64,000 nucleotides of DNA from contig NC_040033.1 in assembly GCF_000972845.2 (NCBI RefSeq), forward strand, positions 5,298,241 to 5,362,240, given 5' to 3'. The DNA comes from Larimichthys crocea (lineage: Eukaryota > Chordata > Actinopteri > Sciaenidae). The position numbers and the translations under genes are program-made. Below, one piece after another: positions 1 through 13,202 of this stretch. The notes under the pieces are model-generated. The model saw nothing but the letters and a program-made list of their open reading frames with translations, did not search any database and was not told where the DNA came from. How positions within the stretch are numbered: the first letter of the stretch is position 1; each line of letters opens with the position of its first letter.

Positions 1-699
1 AATACATGAGAACCTCTCCTAGTCATTAACTTTTAGGGATGATCAACCCAAACTAAGCAAACTGATCATATTTGGTTAGTTGAATATCATTTTTCAGACA
101 TAAATATCAAACAACCACTGATTCCAGCTTATCAGATGTGAATATTAGATGTTTTTATTTGGTATATATGACAGTAAACTAATTCTTTAGTGTGTTTTGG
201 ACTGTTGCTGAGACAAAACAAGCAGCTTTTTTACTATTTTCTGACATTTTATTTACAAAGATATCAAATAATGAAGGAAATATTTGTTAAATTAACTGAT
301 GAAGAAAATAATTGTTAGTTGCAGCTGCACTATGGGAGTGAATTTGTGTTTATTACACTGTTGGGCAGACATTTTAAAGGTTTCACTTGTATATCTTATA
401 GCATGGATTTTCTTGACACACATTGATCAACAAATGTTCATACTAAACTATTCATACCAACACTTTACATGACTGTCTTGAAGAAAGAAGGAAGTGTAAG
501 CAAAGAAAAGTATCCAAGTAGAAAAATACTTTAATCTTTATGTAAGACTGAGACTCTTTCTTCATTTTATGTACCAAAACATTGGATAAATATAGAGTTT
601 AAACAATCAATCCATGTTGTGATGTTGCTTTCCAACTTCTGAAGCACCACATTCTTCCTGCAGATGACCAGACTCTGTCCAACACCCACATACACATTG

Positions 700-1120
700 A
701 TTTACATGAATATACCCATATGTACTCCTCTTGGGTGCTCGGGGCATTGGCTAATTGCAATTTAGTTGCAATCATGTGGAGCTATATGCTTAGCGAAGCA
801 ATGCAAGGCAAATGTAATTAAAGCCAACTGATTTAGAGCCCGGCTAATCAATGCAATTTGCTGCGACAAGGTCCTGGAAAGTAATAATGTTTGAAATTTG
901 CAGAGTGAAAGCAAGCCGGGAGTCAGGTTATTGGTTGGTGAATGAATGGCTAGTAGATGATAATCCTGTTTCCAGCCGGTGGAGCGAGCGACGCCGCCGA
1001 ATGCTAAAAATAGGTCGCTTGTAAGGTTCTACAAGGGGAACTTAACTTTGTAGTGCAGCTTTAGATGTATTAAGATTCAGTTTATTCTGCGCTGTGATGC
1101 CCAAATGGTCACCGCGAGCT
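700..1120. promoter_or_regulatory. Candidate conserved non-coding element
   Basis: This segment is rich in homeodomain, POU and C/EBP-like words: a perfect ATTGCAAT palindrome at 754-761, a second TTGCAAT at 766-772, TAATTAAAG near 820, and GCTAATCAATGCAATTTG around 845. It contains no open frame or simple repeat. Such composition is typical of vertebrate developmental enhancers, but no alignment was possible, so this is inference from base composition only. Confidence 0.25.
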
Positions 1121-1294
1121 CGGCTTTGATCAAATATTTCTTGGCCTGATCATGTGAAAACATGAGCGGCACGCTAGATTGATCTCCACCCTGATGCATT
1201 TCCATGTCCCCCCCCCACTGCGAATCCCACATGAGCCACGGCTTGCGAGGGTGAGACGCATCACTCCCAATCTAAATATAGATTCAGAAATATT

Positions 1295-1312
1295 CCGCCG
1301 CCGCCGCCGCCG
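1295..1312. repeat. (CCG)6 trinucleotide run
   Basis: Six consecutive CCG units sit in an otherwise AT-rich non-coding stretch. No CpG island or exon surrounds them. Confidence 0.8.
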
Positions 1313-4300
1313 CTTCTTCTTTTTTAAATAATTCCACTGTTATTAAGCAGCAGGAGACACATCTCATCCCGCTCCCGTGGCATTCGGCTTTGTGTTGTAA
1401 TGCAACCCAGCAACACCCCCCAATTTTTGTCTCCAGAGTGTGTCACATGCAATAACTTCACCCCCCTCCCTGCTTACCCTCTCCTGCTTTGAAATGAAAC
1501 AGTGAGTGCAGAAGGAAAGAGGCAAAATTATGGCAGTGCCAGAAGCCGGCTATTTCCGTCTGGCTGTGGAGACGGGAGAGAAGGAGAGCGGACACGCATT
1601 TGTGATTCACAATGTGATCCCCTGGATTAGCTCGCCAGCCCTGCGTTTGTCTCTTTGCAGCTTCTTATTGACGCTGCTGGGGGGAGGCTTAGATCAGAGT
1701 AAAGTGACAGAGTTTGGATTACTATTGCTACTTGTTTTTGTTTTTTTTCTTTGCTCAGATGCCACCATCTCCTCCAGTGAAGCCATGCAATACGTTCAGA
1801 CGGAGAGTAATGAATCTTTGCATTGTGGTGGCACCTGCACGGCCTCGATGTGTGAGGAGACGCTCTGATAGGTGCTTTCACAATAATGGGGAAAATGCAA
1901 AAAAAAAAAAAGACGATTAATTAAAAGTATTTTTAGAATCTTATCGTCCAAACTGCATCTCGTGTCACACAATAGTTTGAGATAATAATAATGAAATTAT
2001 CCTCTTTTCTCAGCGAGTCACTCTAGTCTGACTTCTCACTCGATGTTTCTTCACTTCTTCTTCTCACTCCCTCTTTCCTTTAATTTGAGTACATATACAG
2101 TGGCGCACTACTGTAAAGCCTGTGTTTGCATGCAAGACCAACGCGATTCAGCAAATTTTAGGAGGAGGAAGTCCCTGAAACATCCTGCTGAAGTTTCCTG
2201 TTTTCAGCTGAAGGAGGAAAAACACCACCATCATTCAAGAATCTTAACCACGTGGTTATTATTGTAACCATGATGAGAAATCTCCCCAAACCTTAACAAA
2301 CCAAACCACGTCATAAACAGCTTTATAAATGACTTTTGCTGGCACTCAGCATCATCTTCTCGTGTCGTTTGAAAGGGCAGTTACAAACTCTTTATTTTGT
2401 CCGACTCCCTCTCAGATCTTCAATCTTTTCTGAACCAAGGCTGGCATATTCTCCCGAGTTCTCATCACAGACCGACGACAAACTGAATAAATGGAGTCGA
2501 GAAACTTAACAAACACAGACATTTGACTTTATTCGGCGACCTCTTGTTCCAAAAACGATGTGAATTATGTTCTACGGCATTAGCGGGGGAGACTTTGGAG
2601 GGACGCTAATGATAAAAACCACAATCAAAACACCAAAACGAGGAAATATTCTTTGGAAGAATGGTGTTCATCCCTCTAATAGAGTTCACCAGCATTCTTC
2701 TTGAAACTCACGTCGGCCCAAAATGATACCAAGACTCTTTATGTCTTATTTGTAGTTATCTATGTGTATCTATAGTGGGAGAACAGAGTTTTAGCCTTCT
2801 GTTGAGTTTCAGTCAAACTTTGGATGTGCTTCCTCTCCTCTCCATGCTGCTATCACAATATGCCTGTCGTCTGAAGTCTGTGACGCCCATAGAAAACTGT
2901 AAAAACCTTATTAGCTATACACAAAGCCAAGAAATCAGGTTTCTCCAGAAGACATCAAGCAGGTTTCTGTCGATCCCTCGCCCTGATTAAAGAATTTCCT
3001 GTTTTAAACGATGTTTAAGAAGTCAGGTTACAGCAGAGAGCTGACAATAACCGTAAACACACACAGTATGAGACATATGAGACTTCTTTTCCCTTTGCTG
3101 CTTCCTCCCCATCTGTGTGTGCAGCAGTGCACGTCGCCCCAGAGACAGCACAAGCTCTCTCCCTGCATGTTCTCCCCCGTGTGACATGTCACGCCTCCTG
3201 CTCCGCTGCTTATGCATTCATAAATGTTAACTCACATGTAAAAGTGGTAATCTGCAAGTTTTCTATTTATAATGTCGGTGACACCTTTTGTGCCAGGCGT
3301 TCGTTGCTCGCTGGTGTTTTTTCTTTTTTGCAGCAGCAGAGTTATCACTTATTAATCTGAATTTCTTTTAGATTCACCTTCGATAAAACGATCTTTTGGT
3401 GCGTCGTCCGTTCAGCTGTGTGCGTTTTCACTGCTCATGTTAACTACCCAGTGTTATAAGTGATTGTTTCAATACTAACAATTACACAGAAGACTTTCTA
3501 GAGATGGTAACTTCAATATGAAAATGCTTTTTGATGTGCCTGTCTTAATCCTTAGGACTTAATCTAGTATTTCTACTCAGTTTTAACAATTGTTAAATGG
3601 TATTACCAAGCACAACAAGCACATAGTCTGTTAGCACTTTTCTGAGCATCCTATATGAGCGTTTTCTGATCTGGTACTCTTATTGGCAAGATTTGTTCTT
3701 CTGAAACCATTACAACTGTTGACCTGACAACTGCTATAGGTAAGGCTTTAATATAAGAACTTGTTTAAGTTGTAGTCACTTGGTTAAATTAGAGGAAAAT
3801 CATGGTTATTGTTTAAAGAAACCAACGCCAATTTCTGGAAGAAAGAAGGATGTAAATTAGGGTACGATCACCCAACTTTTCGGCGATGGTACCGTGTATC
3901 ATTGCTGTCCTACTCAAGAAAAACTTTGTGGTAACCTTTGGGTACGATTTCCCCCCTGTCCCTTGTTCTTTATCTTTCCACCTGTCCAATTTCAGCATTG
4001 TCTTGGTGCCAAGCTGGGCCAAGGTGCCACCTCAGCCTAACTCAGGGCTTTGCCATGCATAGCAGGCAGGCAGGCAAGGCTTCACAGCACATCAGGGGGC
4101 TAATGAGAAACAGTATGGCCAGGGGATAATGTGTCCTGACCTGACAGGCCATGAAACACAGTCTGCCAGCCATTTCTCTCCCTTTGCTTTGCTCTGCCTT
4201 CCATCCGAGCTGTTCTGACACTTTCAATCTGACTTAAGTGAATCCGGAGGGTTGCTGTTTGCATTCGCAGCCGTCCCTTCATACCCCGCTTCCCATCCTC

Positions 4301-6079
4301 CCTCCTGGAAAGTTCTGCGGAGTCTCCGCAAAAACATATTGGTTGCTAAGTTCAAGTTCACCTGCTTGCAGCTGGAGTGTTCCTTCTATCCGTGTGAGCA
4401 GAGAGATACAAAGTATGAGAGATTGGGAAAAGGAAAGATAGCATCGCTACATCTGCGTAGGCTATTCCCTGTCTGATACGTTCCTTTGTGCCCGAGCGAG
4501 ATGGGAGCATCTCTCAGGATCTGAACTGGTGATGAGGAGGGAAGGGATTTCGTGGGAGGCGAGCGGCAGCCAGCTTGCACTGGTCTTGACTGTGCAGAGG
4601 CCGAGCTGGATGTAATTTACACTCAGCCCACCTCAGGGAGCAGCGGGAGGAGAAGAAACCATTACCTAGCTCCAGAAAGCTGCCCTTCCCATGTGGCAGC
4701 GAGTGTCGGCTTTCATATAAAAATGGATCCATTGCTATTACAACACCCCACCTTCGCCTCTGCTCCCGCCTCCCACCAGCGCCTCATCTCCACTCTCTCA
4801 TATACTGAAGGTGTTTTGCAGATTAGAAAAGGAGAGAAGAGACGCAGGGAGATGATGGCCGGAAAAAATAAAAAATAAAAACGGGGGCATAGGCGGGACG
4901 GATGTCTGTCACTATTTCATGTCAAAACATTAAAAGTAGCACGAGAGCTTTGTTGTGACAGGATGATTCCCGCGGCGGCACCATCCCATTCTCCACTCAG
5001 ACGGAGACAGACGCACTAAATGGCTGAAAGTCATTTTTCTCCCCGTTAGCTGGTTGCTGAAATCACAGAAACTGCGATAACAAAAGGCTGAAACTCAGCA
5101 CCGTCTGCTCTCCTGACTGGAAGTGCCTAACGATTTCAGCTTTTTTCTAAATCTAAAACCTGACGTGTTTATCCTGCATCATTGACAGATGACTAATATA
5201 TGATATTTTATTTTGGCATTTTCATTTCAGTAAGTGCTCCATTAGTATGATGTTGCTCTTCTGGCCGTCACAGCTGCCAAACCTAATAATAATAATTCAG
5301 CGTTCAGACCATAATTTTCAAATTTCCACAGGAGGCTACAGTTCAGAGGCATTCAAACCATCCGGGTCACTCTATCGGAGCTCTGACCACATTCACTTAG
5401 AGATATTAACAAAAGTAATAGTAACGTTTCCGACTTCAATCAGGTGGCTTTATCACACGAAACAGGAAGACGAGGATGCTGAATGTCGCAGGGTTTATGG
5501 AGAATTCAGTTCAGAGAACGACTGACGTCACTGTGTTCAATATAATTACTGATTTGTCAGCTGTTCGCCCAGTTAACGACCTCGGTGGGAACCGTCACGG
5601 CGTCTAATTTAGTTTGGAAGCTAACAAAGACGTCAAGTTACACCAGTCAATGTTTTCATAATAGCAATGGATCAGATAACTACATGTAACGTGAAACCAG
5701 TCACTCAGATCGTGATAATCCACAGAGAATTATTATCGTACCGATGTTCAGCCGAGTTTCTTTTTTAGCATCTTTTAGCTCATTGTTTTGGTTTCACTAT
5801 TAGTGTTCAGAGCTCAAAGGAGAGTTACAATCATTAGGCGGTAGAAACATGACTCAGAATAAATGCTAATACTTATTTAAACTCAAACGTTCAACATCAG
5901 AATTGACACAGGACACGAACAGTTTCCTGGGTGAAAGTTCTGTGTCTGTTTGACCCATCAATTCTCCACAACCCCCTACAAACATGGACTTTCTCAGGAT
6001 TTATACTACGTCACCTGACTTTGATGGCATCATCAAAACACGGGCATGTCCACCTACAGCTTATATTTGATGTGTGAAA

Positions 6080-6310
6080 ACCATAGACTGTATAAAACAT
6101 GGTATTTGTGAAGTCACCCACAGGTTTCAGGTGACTTCTATAAAGATTCACCCTCAGTACAGTTGTCACGAATGAGGAAATTAGCTACAGAGACCTAAAC
6201 TGTTTTTTGTACCAGGCTGTAAACATGTTTATTTCTGCTCTGAAGTTTTGAACATGGGGACTTCTGGAGCCAGCCTCAAGTGGAGGTTTGAGGAACTAAC
6301 ACAAAAAAAG
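6080..6310 (+). repeat. Dispersed teleost repeat, family A, copy 1
   Basis: The block from the 'cattcaccctcagtacag'-like core through 'gccagcctcaagtgga' is found again at about 52365-52560, clearly homologous with small indels. I recognise the family as a very common non-autonomous repeat of percomorph genomes (recalled consensus; superfamily not assigned). The preceding 'actgtataaaacat' is also typical of its 5' part. No coding capacity. Confidence 0.7.
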
Positions 6311-7295
6311 TTACTCTTGAGATATAAAACCTCTTCTGAGTGCAGAAGATTATCGACAAAGACAAAACTTTAGCAGCTCTCTGTATGTAAAGTCAGAGAA
6401 TGAGACTTACTCAGACCACAGTTTGGTTTTTTTTTTAGTTTGGTTCTCTCGACTGGATGCTGTAAACTAATTTCCCTTCACTGGAGGGAGAGGTCTGACA
6501 TCCTATGTGATCGATACCCTGTGGGACCCTGACCTTCACAGGAAGAGAGGATCAATCCCTGAAGCTTTCGCCCAGTGCATCGACCCCCCGTGCACACACT
6601 CATTTGCATTTTTATTGTCTGCACATTACGAGTTAATTACACACTGCTGCTTTTTGGTGCTCTTTCGCTAACTCCATTAGTCTAATAAAAGAATCCACCC
6701 ACTTTCTTCTTTAAGTGTTATTTGTTGGATATCTCCTGTTTGCCCTACAGCCGGAGCTAATTATCTCAAGCGGTCTAGCACAAAATTATTTGTGCATGCT
6801 CTGCGGTGCATCCAGTCGGGCATCGTATTTGTTGTGGGTGTGTTACCATTCGCACATGAAGCCTTCAGGGACTGCAAAGTGCCAGAGTTTGTGTTTTTTT
6901 CATGATATTAAAGTTAGGCGCTAACACTAGCTGTGTTTATATTTACGAGACAAAGCTGGTTATTATCCGTACTCCAGCTAAGGTCACGTTCAAAAAGGTC
7001 CCAGTGTGCTTCAAACAAACTGGGTTGTGCGATGTCTCGTCCACCCACGTCCGAAGGCGAAATCAAAGGCAGGGTGAGAGGGTGAAAGACCTGCGGGATT
7101 GGAAATGGTGGTAATGGCACACGCTTTCGGACAAAGAAGGAAATAAAGAGAAGTTTGAACTTTAAAACAAGACTGTGTATGTTTAAAGAGGAGATGACAC
7201 GTTCTTTTTAACATAAGTTACGCAACATTAAAAGTGTTTACCAGTCTTATGTCTGGCCACAGTTTCCTGCAGTTCGGTGAAAGTAACATCGGCTC

Positions 7296-7510
7296 ACTTA
7301 AAGGACCAGCGTGTAGCATCTAGAGGTGTAGTTGCTGATTGCAACCTTTTCGTTTCATCCTCTCCTTTCTCGTGTGAAGGACAAACTACAGTGGGTGTGA
7401 AATGCTCGAAAATGTGGAACGTTCTATCTAGAGCCAGGGTTTGATTTCATCGAAGGACCAGCAGTGTCTGTAGATATAAAGGTTGATTCTAAGGTAACAA
7501 AAACAGGTAT
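7296..7510 (+). repeat. Degenerate percomorph dispersed repeat
   Basis: The order of words 'aaaggaccagcgtgtag', 'ctagaggtgtagttgc', 'gattgcaacc', 'ctagagccag' and 'gtagatataaa...ttctaaggtaac' follows a widespread percomorph repeat that I recall from many fish introns. The copy is diverged and internally deleted. It has no open frame of note. Confidence 0.6.
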
Positions 7511-8828
7511 ACTAAATACCTAAATTTTACTTTATTTAGTTTTTACCTTGAAACCAAATTACATTAATCACAAGACTGCAAGAAGTTGCTTGTCAGGAAA
7601 GCATCAGCACTGATTGTGTAAAGATTATAATTTATGAGAAAACAGACAGACTGTAGACAAATAAAATGCATGTTTGCATTCACAGACATCCGTTTGCATG
7701 TATCCTTAAGGCCAGACTGCATTTCTGTGTTTACATCCTTGTTTAGTGTCCAGCGGTCTTCTTCTCTCCTGCCTTTGTTGGTGCATTGCTGAGTTTCTTA
7801 TATAGAGACTAAACACCTTTAAAATGGTGACTTTGCCAAAATATTTTTAGTTTTCTCCAAACCTTTGCAGATGTTGTTTTTATTAATGACCTTATGTGGT
7901 ACAATATTCTTTACCTTGGAATAAAACATTAGGTCAACAGGAGTTGAAGTGCAGCCAAAAAGTTGGAGTTAAATGTATTGGCCAAGGGGCGTCTACCATT
8001 AGTCATAATTAATCAGGAAATTCAGAGAGAAAATGACAAATTATTGGTTCGGAAAATACTTCTCCGTATCACAGGAAGTTAGGATGCAAGACACGAAATC
8101 TCTAAACGGCATATCACAGTTTTATGTCCCATGGTGGTTAATATGTGTGACGTTCTTCCTCTTTCTAGTAAAATATCACAAAACAAACAGATAACTCAAA
8201 ACCAAAGTGGTGAAATCAGCTCCGGTGAGTTCGACAGGAGGGTTGAACACAGAGGTAGTAGCCAACATCACAGCAGCTCCCTGGAAAGCCGCTGCTCGCA
8301 CCACAGCTGGCTGGCTTGCGTCACTGTCGTATCAACAGGGACAAACTCTAGCGGGTAACCAACCCACTGAATCTCCGTGTGGAGCCAGCTGGTGGGTGCT
8401 GAAATGAGAGATGATTAGGAATGAAGGATAACTGCAAATGAAGTGACTGAGTGTTGATTGACTGAGTAAGTGGGTGAGCGTGTGAATCTTGCTCTTGTTA
8501 TGTTTGTCTGTTCTTTTAGACTCGTTTTTTTTAAAATCTCCTGATACAAAGATGAAACATAACGCGTGTTAACACTGTAAATCTACTGGGATGTCTTTAT
8601 ACCATTAATGGTATGTGTGTGTTTCATCATTATCTCCCACCTGTTTAGTCATTCTTGATGAGAGCCCATCTGCCGCCAGGTTAATGTCCATGAGGAAAAG
8701 AAAGTCATCTAATGCATCACGTAATGTCAGAGTTTACAACTTTGATGGGATGAACTTTAATAGATGCTGTAACTGGGCTCCAGCTTGGAGGATGTTTTCG
8801 TTTTGATGGCCTGAATCCGGTAGCCTAG
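7511..8828. other. Non-coding stretch, no gene seen
   Basis: No supported exon, RNA gene or clear repeat. A GC-richer piece at about 8210-8400 is open in one frame (positions 8207-8407) but resembles no family I know and has no convincing splice sites. Confidence 0.5.
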
Positions 8829-9453
8829 TAGTGGTGGGCGGATTGATCCAGATATCGATACCAAGTCGGTATCGGTATCAGATCGATACTAGCCGGGTGA
8901 GATCAAATCTTTACTTTAAGTTCCGCTCTTGTTTGCAATGCTGCGGTTTCGGCAAACATGTTGCACCATCACATGAGTCACGTAACGTGACTTAGACGTG
9001 CAAACAAACAATCAAGTTGCTAAAAATGTTAATTAGATACTGTTTATGAACAAAAACCTGTAACCAAGACACAGACTGACTAAAGGCTTTGGGGGTTGTT
9101 AAGTTGTTTACATATTATTTATATTTTCAGCACTTCTTGTTTTTGTTGTTGAGAATTTTATTTTTGTATTATAGTTTCTCAACAGTACTTGTTTGTTTTA
9201 ATTTGTTCACTGGTTTGCGAGCATCTTATTTAAGATTTTTCTGAAAAAAATGTGATAATAAAGCATTTTCTATTTAATTATAATAAATCATTTAATAATA
9301 AAAAAGGAAACATCACAAAAAACACTTAAGCTCATGAAAATTAATTGAGATTTAGCAATTCAATGATGCATCCACCTTATTTATTGAAAAATACTGGCCC
9401 GTATTAACTTGGAATCGGATCGATATCAAAATATCCAGTATCGCACACCACTA
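8829..9453. mobile_element. Non-autonomous DNA transposon (MITE), hAT-like
   Basis: The left end begins TAGTGGTGGGCG and the right end finishes CGCACACCACTA, forming short terminal inverted repeats. Subterminal sequence is rich in 'ATCGATA/TATCGAT' words on both sides (8855-8890 and 9415-9440). The 625-bp interior is AT-rich with no transposase. The end sequence suits a hAT superfamily MITE. The flanking 8-mers (TAGCCTAG and GTAACTAG) share only CTAG at the end, so the target duplication is unclear and the insertion is probably old. Confidence 0.6.
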
Positions 9454-12079
9454 GTAACTAGTCAGACATTCAGTCATGTAGCTGCTGCTTTTATCCAACA
9501 GGGAAACAATCAAGTTAGAGTGCGGCTAGTCTAAAACTGAAAACTACAAGTTCTAAAAGTATTTTATGGTCAGTGTTAGAAATGCTGGCAGGTGGATTTT
9601 CTTCCCTTTATCCAGACTCAGGATCGCTCCCAGCTCCATATTTACTGTGCAGATACACAGTATGAGGGCGTAAGCACATTTCCCAAAATGTTTACCTGTT
9701 CATTTAAAGATTTGGATGCACTTCCACAACTTAAAAAAAAAGTACGATGTTGTTACTCTTCTCTCTCTCTTCTCCCGGGTGTGCGTTTGTCGAACACGCT
9801 GTTCTGTTTTGTAGCTTCCAACGTGACTAGGCTTTTGTTTTGGAGGGTGGCTGCAGAGTTAAGTTGTGTTGTTGTGTTAAGTCAGGCGTCTGGGGAGGCT
9901 GGGTCAGCAGTTGAACGTAATTATCAAGGCAGACATCCAGCTGGGACGCCTGCCTGCCCCGAAAATAAAATAAAATATAGACAAAAAAAGTCCTGGGTAG
10001 CAGTTACGAAATCTGTAAGTGAGAGGAGGGCTGCTCGATGTTGTTGGCAACGCTCACTCAGCATTTCCAGAAGCCTTTACTCATGCTGTAATTGAGACGA
10101 GACGGACAGGGGGAGGCAGGCTGAAGAGTAGTAAGTGTGTTGATAATTGTCTCCTCGATATTGATGTCCATTAGACAGGTATACAGCACCCTGATCCTCT
10201 CAATCCCTCAGCGTGCACGCCAGCATGCACGCACGCACGCACACAACTCAGGGAATAACACCCGATCCCTTTCCTTTCCCACAGCGCTGAATCTAAGATT
10301 CCCAGCACTTAGCATTGATTATTAATGGCAGGTTTCAAAAGAAAAGGGGGGCAGAATCTGATCTTACTCTATATGCACGCCGGCGTTAAGAGAAACCTGT
10401 CAGAGACTCAGTGCCAGTCTCATCCCAGAAACTCCTCCGATGGAAAGTGCACGGTTTGTATCATGAGCGTCTGCTCGGCTCGGTGTCATCCGAGGGTCAC
10501 GGCGACGTTTAGTGAACACGCTTATTTTTGTCTGAAAAGCACGAGCGTTGACACTGATCCGAGCGTCAGGGGGATGGGGATATACCTTATTGTATTGTAT
10601 CGGATGAACTGGAGAGAGCTGAGAGTCCGGAGGGAACGTATGGTTGGTTTTGTGTTACAGTGAGTACTGGAACCGGAATCTGAACCTCATCATATTCTGT
10701 GATATTTTCCTCTTTGTGGACGAAAAATTAAAGCTCATCAGAAACATCAGTGGGCAGTTTAAACTGCACCGAGAGCTCGAATAAACCCAATCACAGCTGG
10801 AGGTCGCCTGGAAATGTTGCTGTGTTGTTTGTCAAGAGTGACGCTGTGTCATAACGGGAGTTTCTCCACTACGTCTGCTCCCGTAATTCTCATTTCAGTC
10901 GTTTGTAATGTGTCAAGTTGTCACATGAATCCCAATGTGACCTTTTGTATTGAAGAAAAAGAAGATATCAAAAACAGAAATCCACTTAGAAATCTCCCCG
11001 AGGTTTAAAAGACTAGGTTCCCAACTTGAAATTAAATTACAGAGACAGATGTTGAACGCTGGAAGTAGCTCACTTAGCAGTTACACACTAAGTCTAGAAG
11101 CTTATTAAAAAGAGTCTGCAGCCACGACAGCAGCTCTGCGATCTTCGAGCTAAACACTAATGGCAGCATAGTTGCCGTTCATGCTCATGACGTACGTTAA
11201 CATACACAAAATATTCCAGTTTTTTGCCCTCAGTCATATAAATGAGTATAATATATTAACACAATCAAAATGAATATTCCAGTTTACATGCAGCCGTGCG
11301 TGCATCTCTAATCTCTACCTCAGCCTTGCAAACTGTTGGTTGACTAGTTGGTTTGTTTGTAACAGGCAGAGCTGACCATAAAGAGGCGAAGTGTAGTCAA
11401 AAAGCCGAATGATAGCAGCATCTCTCTCTTCTGAATAAGGCCTCATTAGAAATATCCAAAGGGAATATTATCGCTTACCTAGTGAGCCACAAGGGCAAAA
11501 AATAATAATAAAAATTGACCTGCCAAGCTGCAACGTACAAAATGTTGTGGGGAAATTGCTGAAGTCAAAGGTCAATGGTGAGGTCAGGAAGGAAGAAAGT
11601 GTTCAGGAGCCTCTGATGTCTTATGCTGTATTATTTATTGACGCTTGGCCCAAGGAGAATTAGAGACACTCTCAAAGTTCATCAGAAGTGCCTGAGTCGG
11701 TCTCACATTCTGCCCAACTCATCCTGGTGGATCGACTTTAAACCCCAAGATAACAGCACAAATACTACACGCCCAGAATTAGTCACAGAGAATGTTTTTA
11801 CCAATGGAGGAGTTATTGTCAGCATATTCTAGTCTGGAGACACAGATGTCTGTTCATGCAGATTGGACCGTCCATGTCAAGCTATCTATTAGACTGGCAC
11901 CTACTGTTCTCAACCAAAGCCAAAAAACTAATACTGCCGAGGAGCTCAAGGCCCACACGTGACCTCGTGTAACCTAAGGATAGAAAATTCCATAACACAA
12001 AATACAGCTGATACTGGAATGTTTTTAGTTTTGCAGAAATCATAAAGTATCTGGAGGAAGTTGTTATGATTGATCGTGA
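9454..12079. other. Non-coding stretch, no gene seen
   Basis: A 167-codon open frame at 9592-10095 (+) is the longest here. Its predicted product is low in complexity and similar to nothing I know, and it is not bounded by splice signals, so it is treated as chance. A short ACGC-type run lies near 10218-10242. Nothing else is supported. Confidence 0.5.
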
Positions 12080-12225
12080 AAGAATTCACAGCTGAACCAA
12101 ATTTTATGTCCAATCGTTGGAGCATCGGCGTCTGTCCAGTCCAATAGTTGTCTAGATGTTTCAGTCTATACAAAGTGGTGGACAGACCCTGTATCCCTAT
12201 AGGTAGCACCACCGGTCGATCAGTA
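12080..12225 (+). repeat. Degenerate teleost dispersed repeat
   Basis: The sequence 'aaattttatgtccaatcg ... tccaatagttgtctagatg ... ttcagtctatacaaagtggtggac' followed by 'atccctatag' follows a well-known fish repeat, recalled as 'cccatccaatagttgttgagacatttcagtctggacc-type'. The copy is truncated, and the usual tandem GACC units are reduced to one. Confidence 0.6.
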
Positions 12226-12649
12226 CGGAGATCTCCCGTGACCTGATCTGCTTTTTTCGAGTGACTCCATGTGGACTCACATCTCCAACCTTCTACAATG
12301 ACAGCAGCTCCTCATGCACGATAAAGTTAACAGTATAAAGTGAAAGTAGAATGCCTGCTCACATTATATGGGCCATGTCCAGACAGAACTAGTCCTCATG
12401 TCATGTTTTTTGTGCGATGAAAACTTTGTGTATAAAACCAACTTTACTCGTCAGTAGAACAGTAGGTGAGATCGCATCCATTAGAGGAGAAGCTCCAGCT
12501 GATAAATGTGTGACGACTCGTTTGGAGCAGTCGGACTCGTCCCCGGAGGGAGCAATGCTTGCTGATAACACCTCCCAAACAACAGCATCCTTAAACTGGC
12601 ACATGACGGAGATCCAGCTTCTGTTTTGTAGCTTATTTAAATAAAAAAG

Positions 12650-13170
12650 GGTCATGAGGCTGCATCTTCCCCCGGTGCATCTTGTCTCATTTTCCCGGTG
12701 CCCTCTTCTGTCCCCGCGGACCTTAATGTGCGTCAGCGAGTTGCTCAGCGTCTGCCCGGCCTCAAATCTTTTTATCGGGCTCTTCTGTTGGAGCATTATT
12801 TAGATATTTCTTGTAACCTCGCTGGTGAGTTTTGGTGTCCGTGGAGTGAAATGCAGCAGGATCTATGTATTTAATATTAACAGCTCATATTCGCTCTGCG
12901 CAGCGTTCCCTTTTTGCGGAGCTGTCAGCTGTCACAAGTGTTTCGGTCGGGGCCCGGATGACGATGTGGGCCACTCTCTCTCCCACGGGGTCCCCTCCGT
13001 GTCCCTCGACTGACTCAAACCTAGTGAGCAAAAATATCCACATGCCTGCGCCTTCTCCGCTGCCTGAGGGAACGTAATAATGCCTCAGCTAATCCGATTA
13101 ACATTAACAATCCCACAGGGGAAATCGCTGCACATCTGCAACGGACAGATAATTATGTTGCCTCAGATGT
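12650..13170. promoter_or_regulatory. Candidate conserved element with K50 homeodomain dimer site
   Basis: This segment is balanced in base composition and free of repeats. It contains TAATCCGATTA at 13090-13100, a perfect palindromic P3-type site of the kind bound by dimers of Otx/Pitx/Bicoid-class homeodomains, followed by further ATTA words. The P3 consensus is established knowledge; that this copy is functional is inference. Confidence 0.25.
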
Positions 13171-13185
13171 TTGTTTCTTCATTTT

Positions 13186-13202
13186 TGTGTGTGTGTGTGT
13201 GT
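13186..13202. repeat. (TG)8 microsatellite
   Basis: Uninterrupted TG dinucleotides in a T-rich context. Confidence 0.9.

Larger units (their letters stand above)
1..7295. other. Non-coding stretch, probably intron upstream of gpr158 exon
   Basis: No exon of a known protein family was found on either strand. Open frames here are short, lack recognisable domains and are not flanked by convincing splice sites. The earlier gpr158 exons (signal peptide, Cache-like ectodomain, TM1-TM2) are not visible, so this is read as the intron before the TM3 exon, whose true start lies outside the window. Contents seen: a conserved-looking AT-rich segment at about 700-1120, a short CCG run at 1295-1312, and a dispersed repeat at about 6080-6310. 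The rest is unremarkable single-copy-looking DNA. Confidence 0.55.

Noticed and set aside
8207..8407. GC-richer open segment that might be an upstream gpr158 exon
   Set aside because: The translation does not match the gpr158 ectodomain, TM1 or TM2, and the edges lack convincing AG/GT signals.
8829..9453. Exact 8-bp target-site duplication around the hAT-like MITE
   Set aside because: The flanking 8-mers share only their last four bases, so no duplication can be claimed.
9592..10095. 167-codon open frame on the + strand
   Set aside because: No recognisable domain, Ser/Cys-rich low-information product, no splice context and no promoter-like sequence.
11946..12212. 88-codon - strand frame
   Set aside because: It is the reverse strand of a degenerate dispersed repeat.
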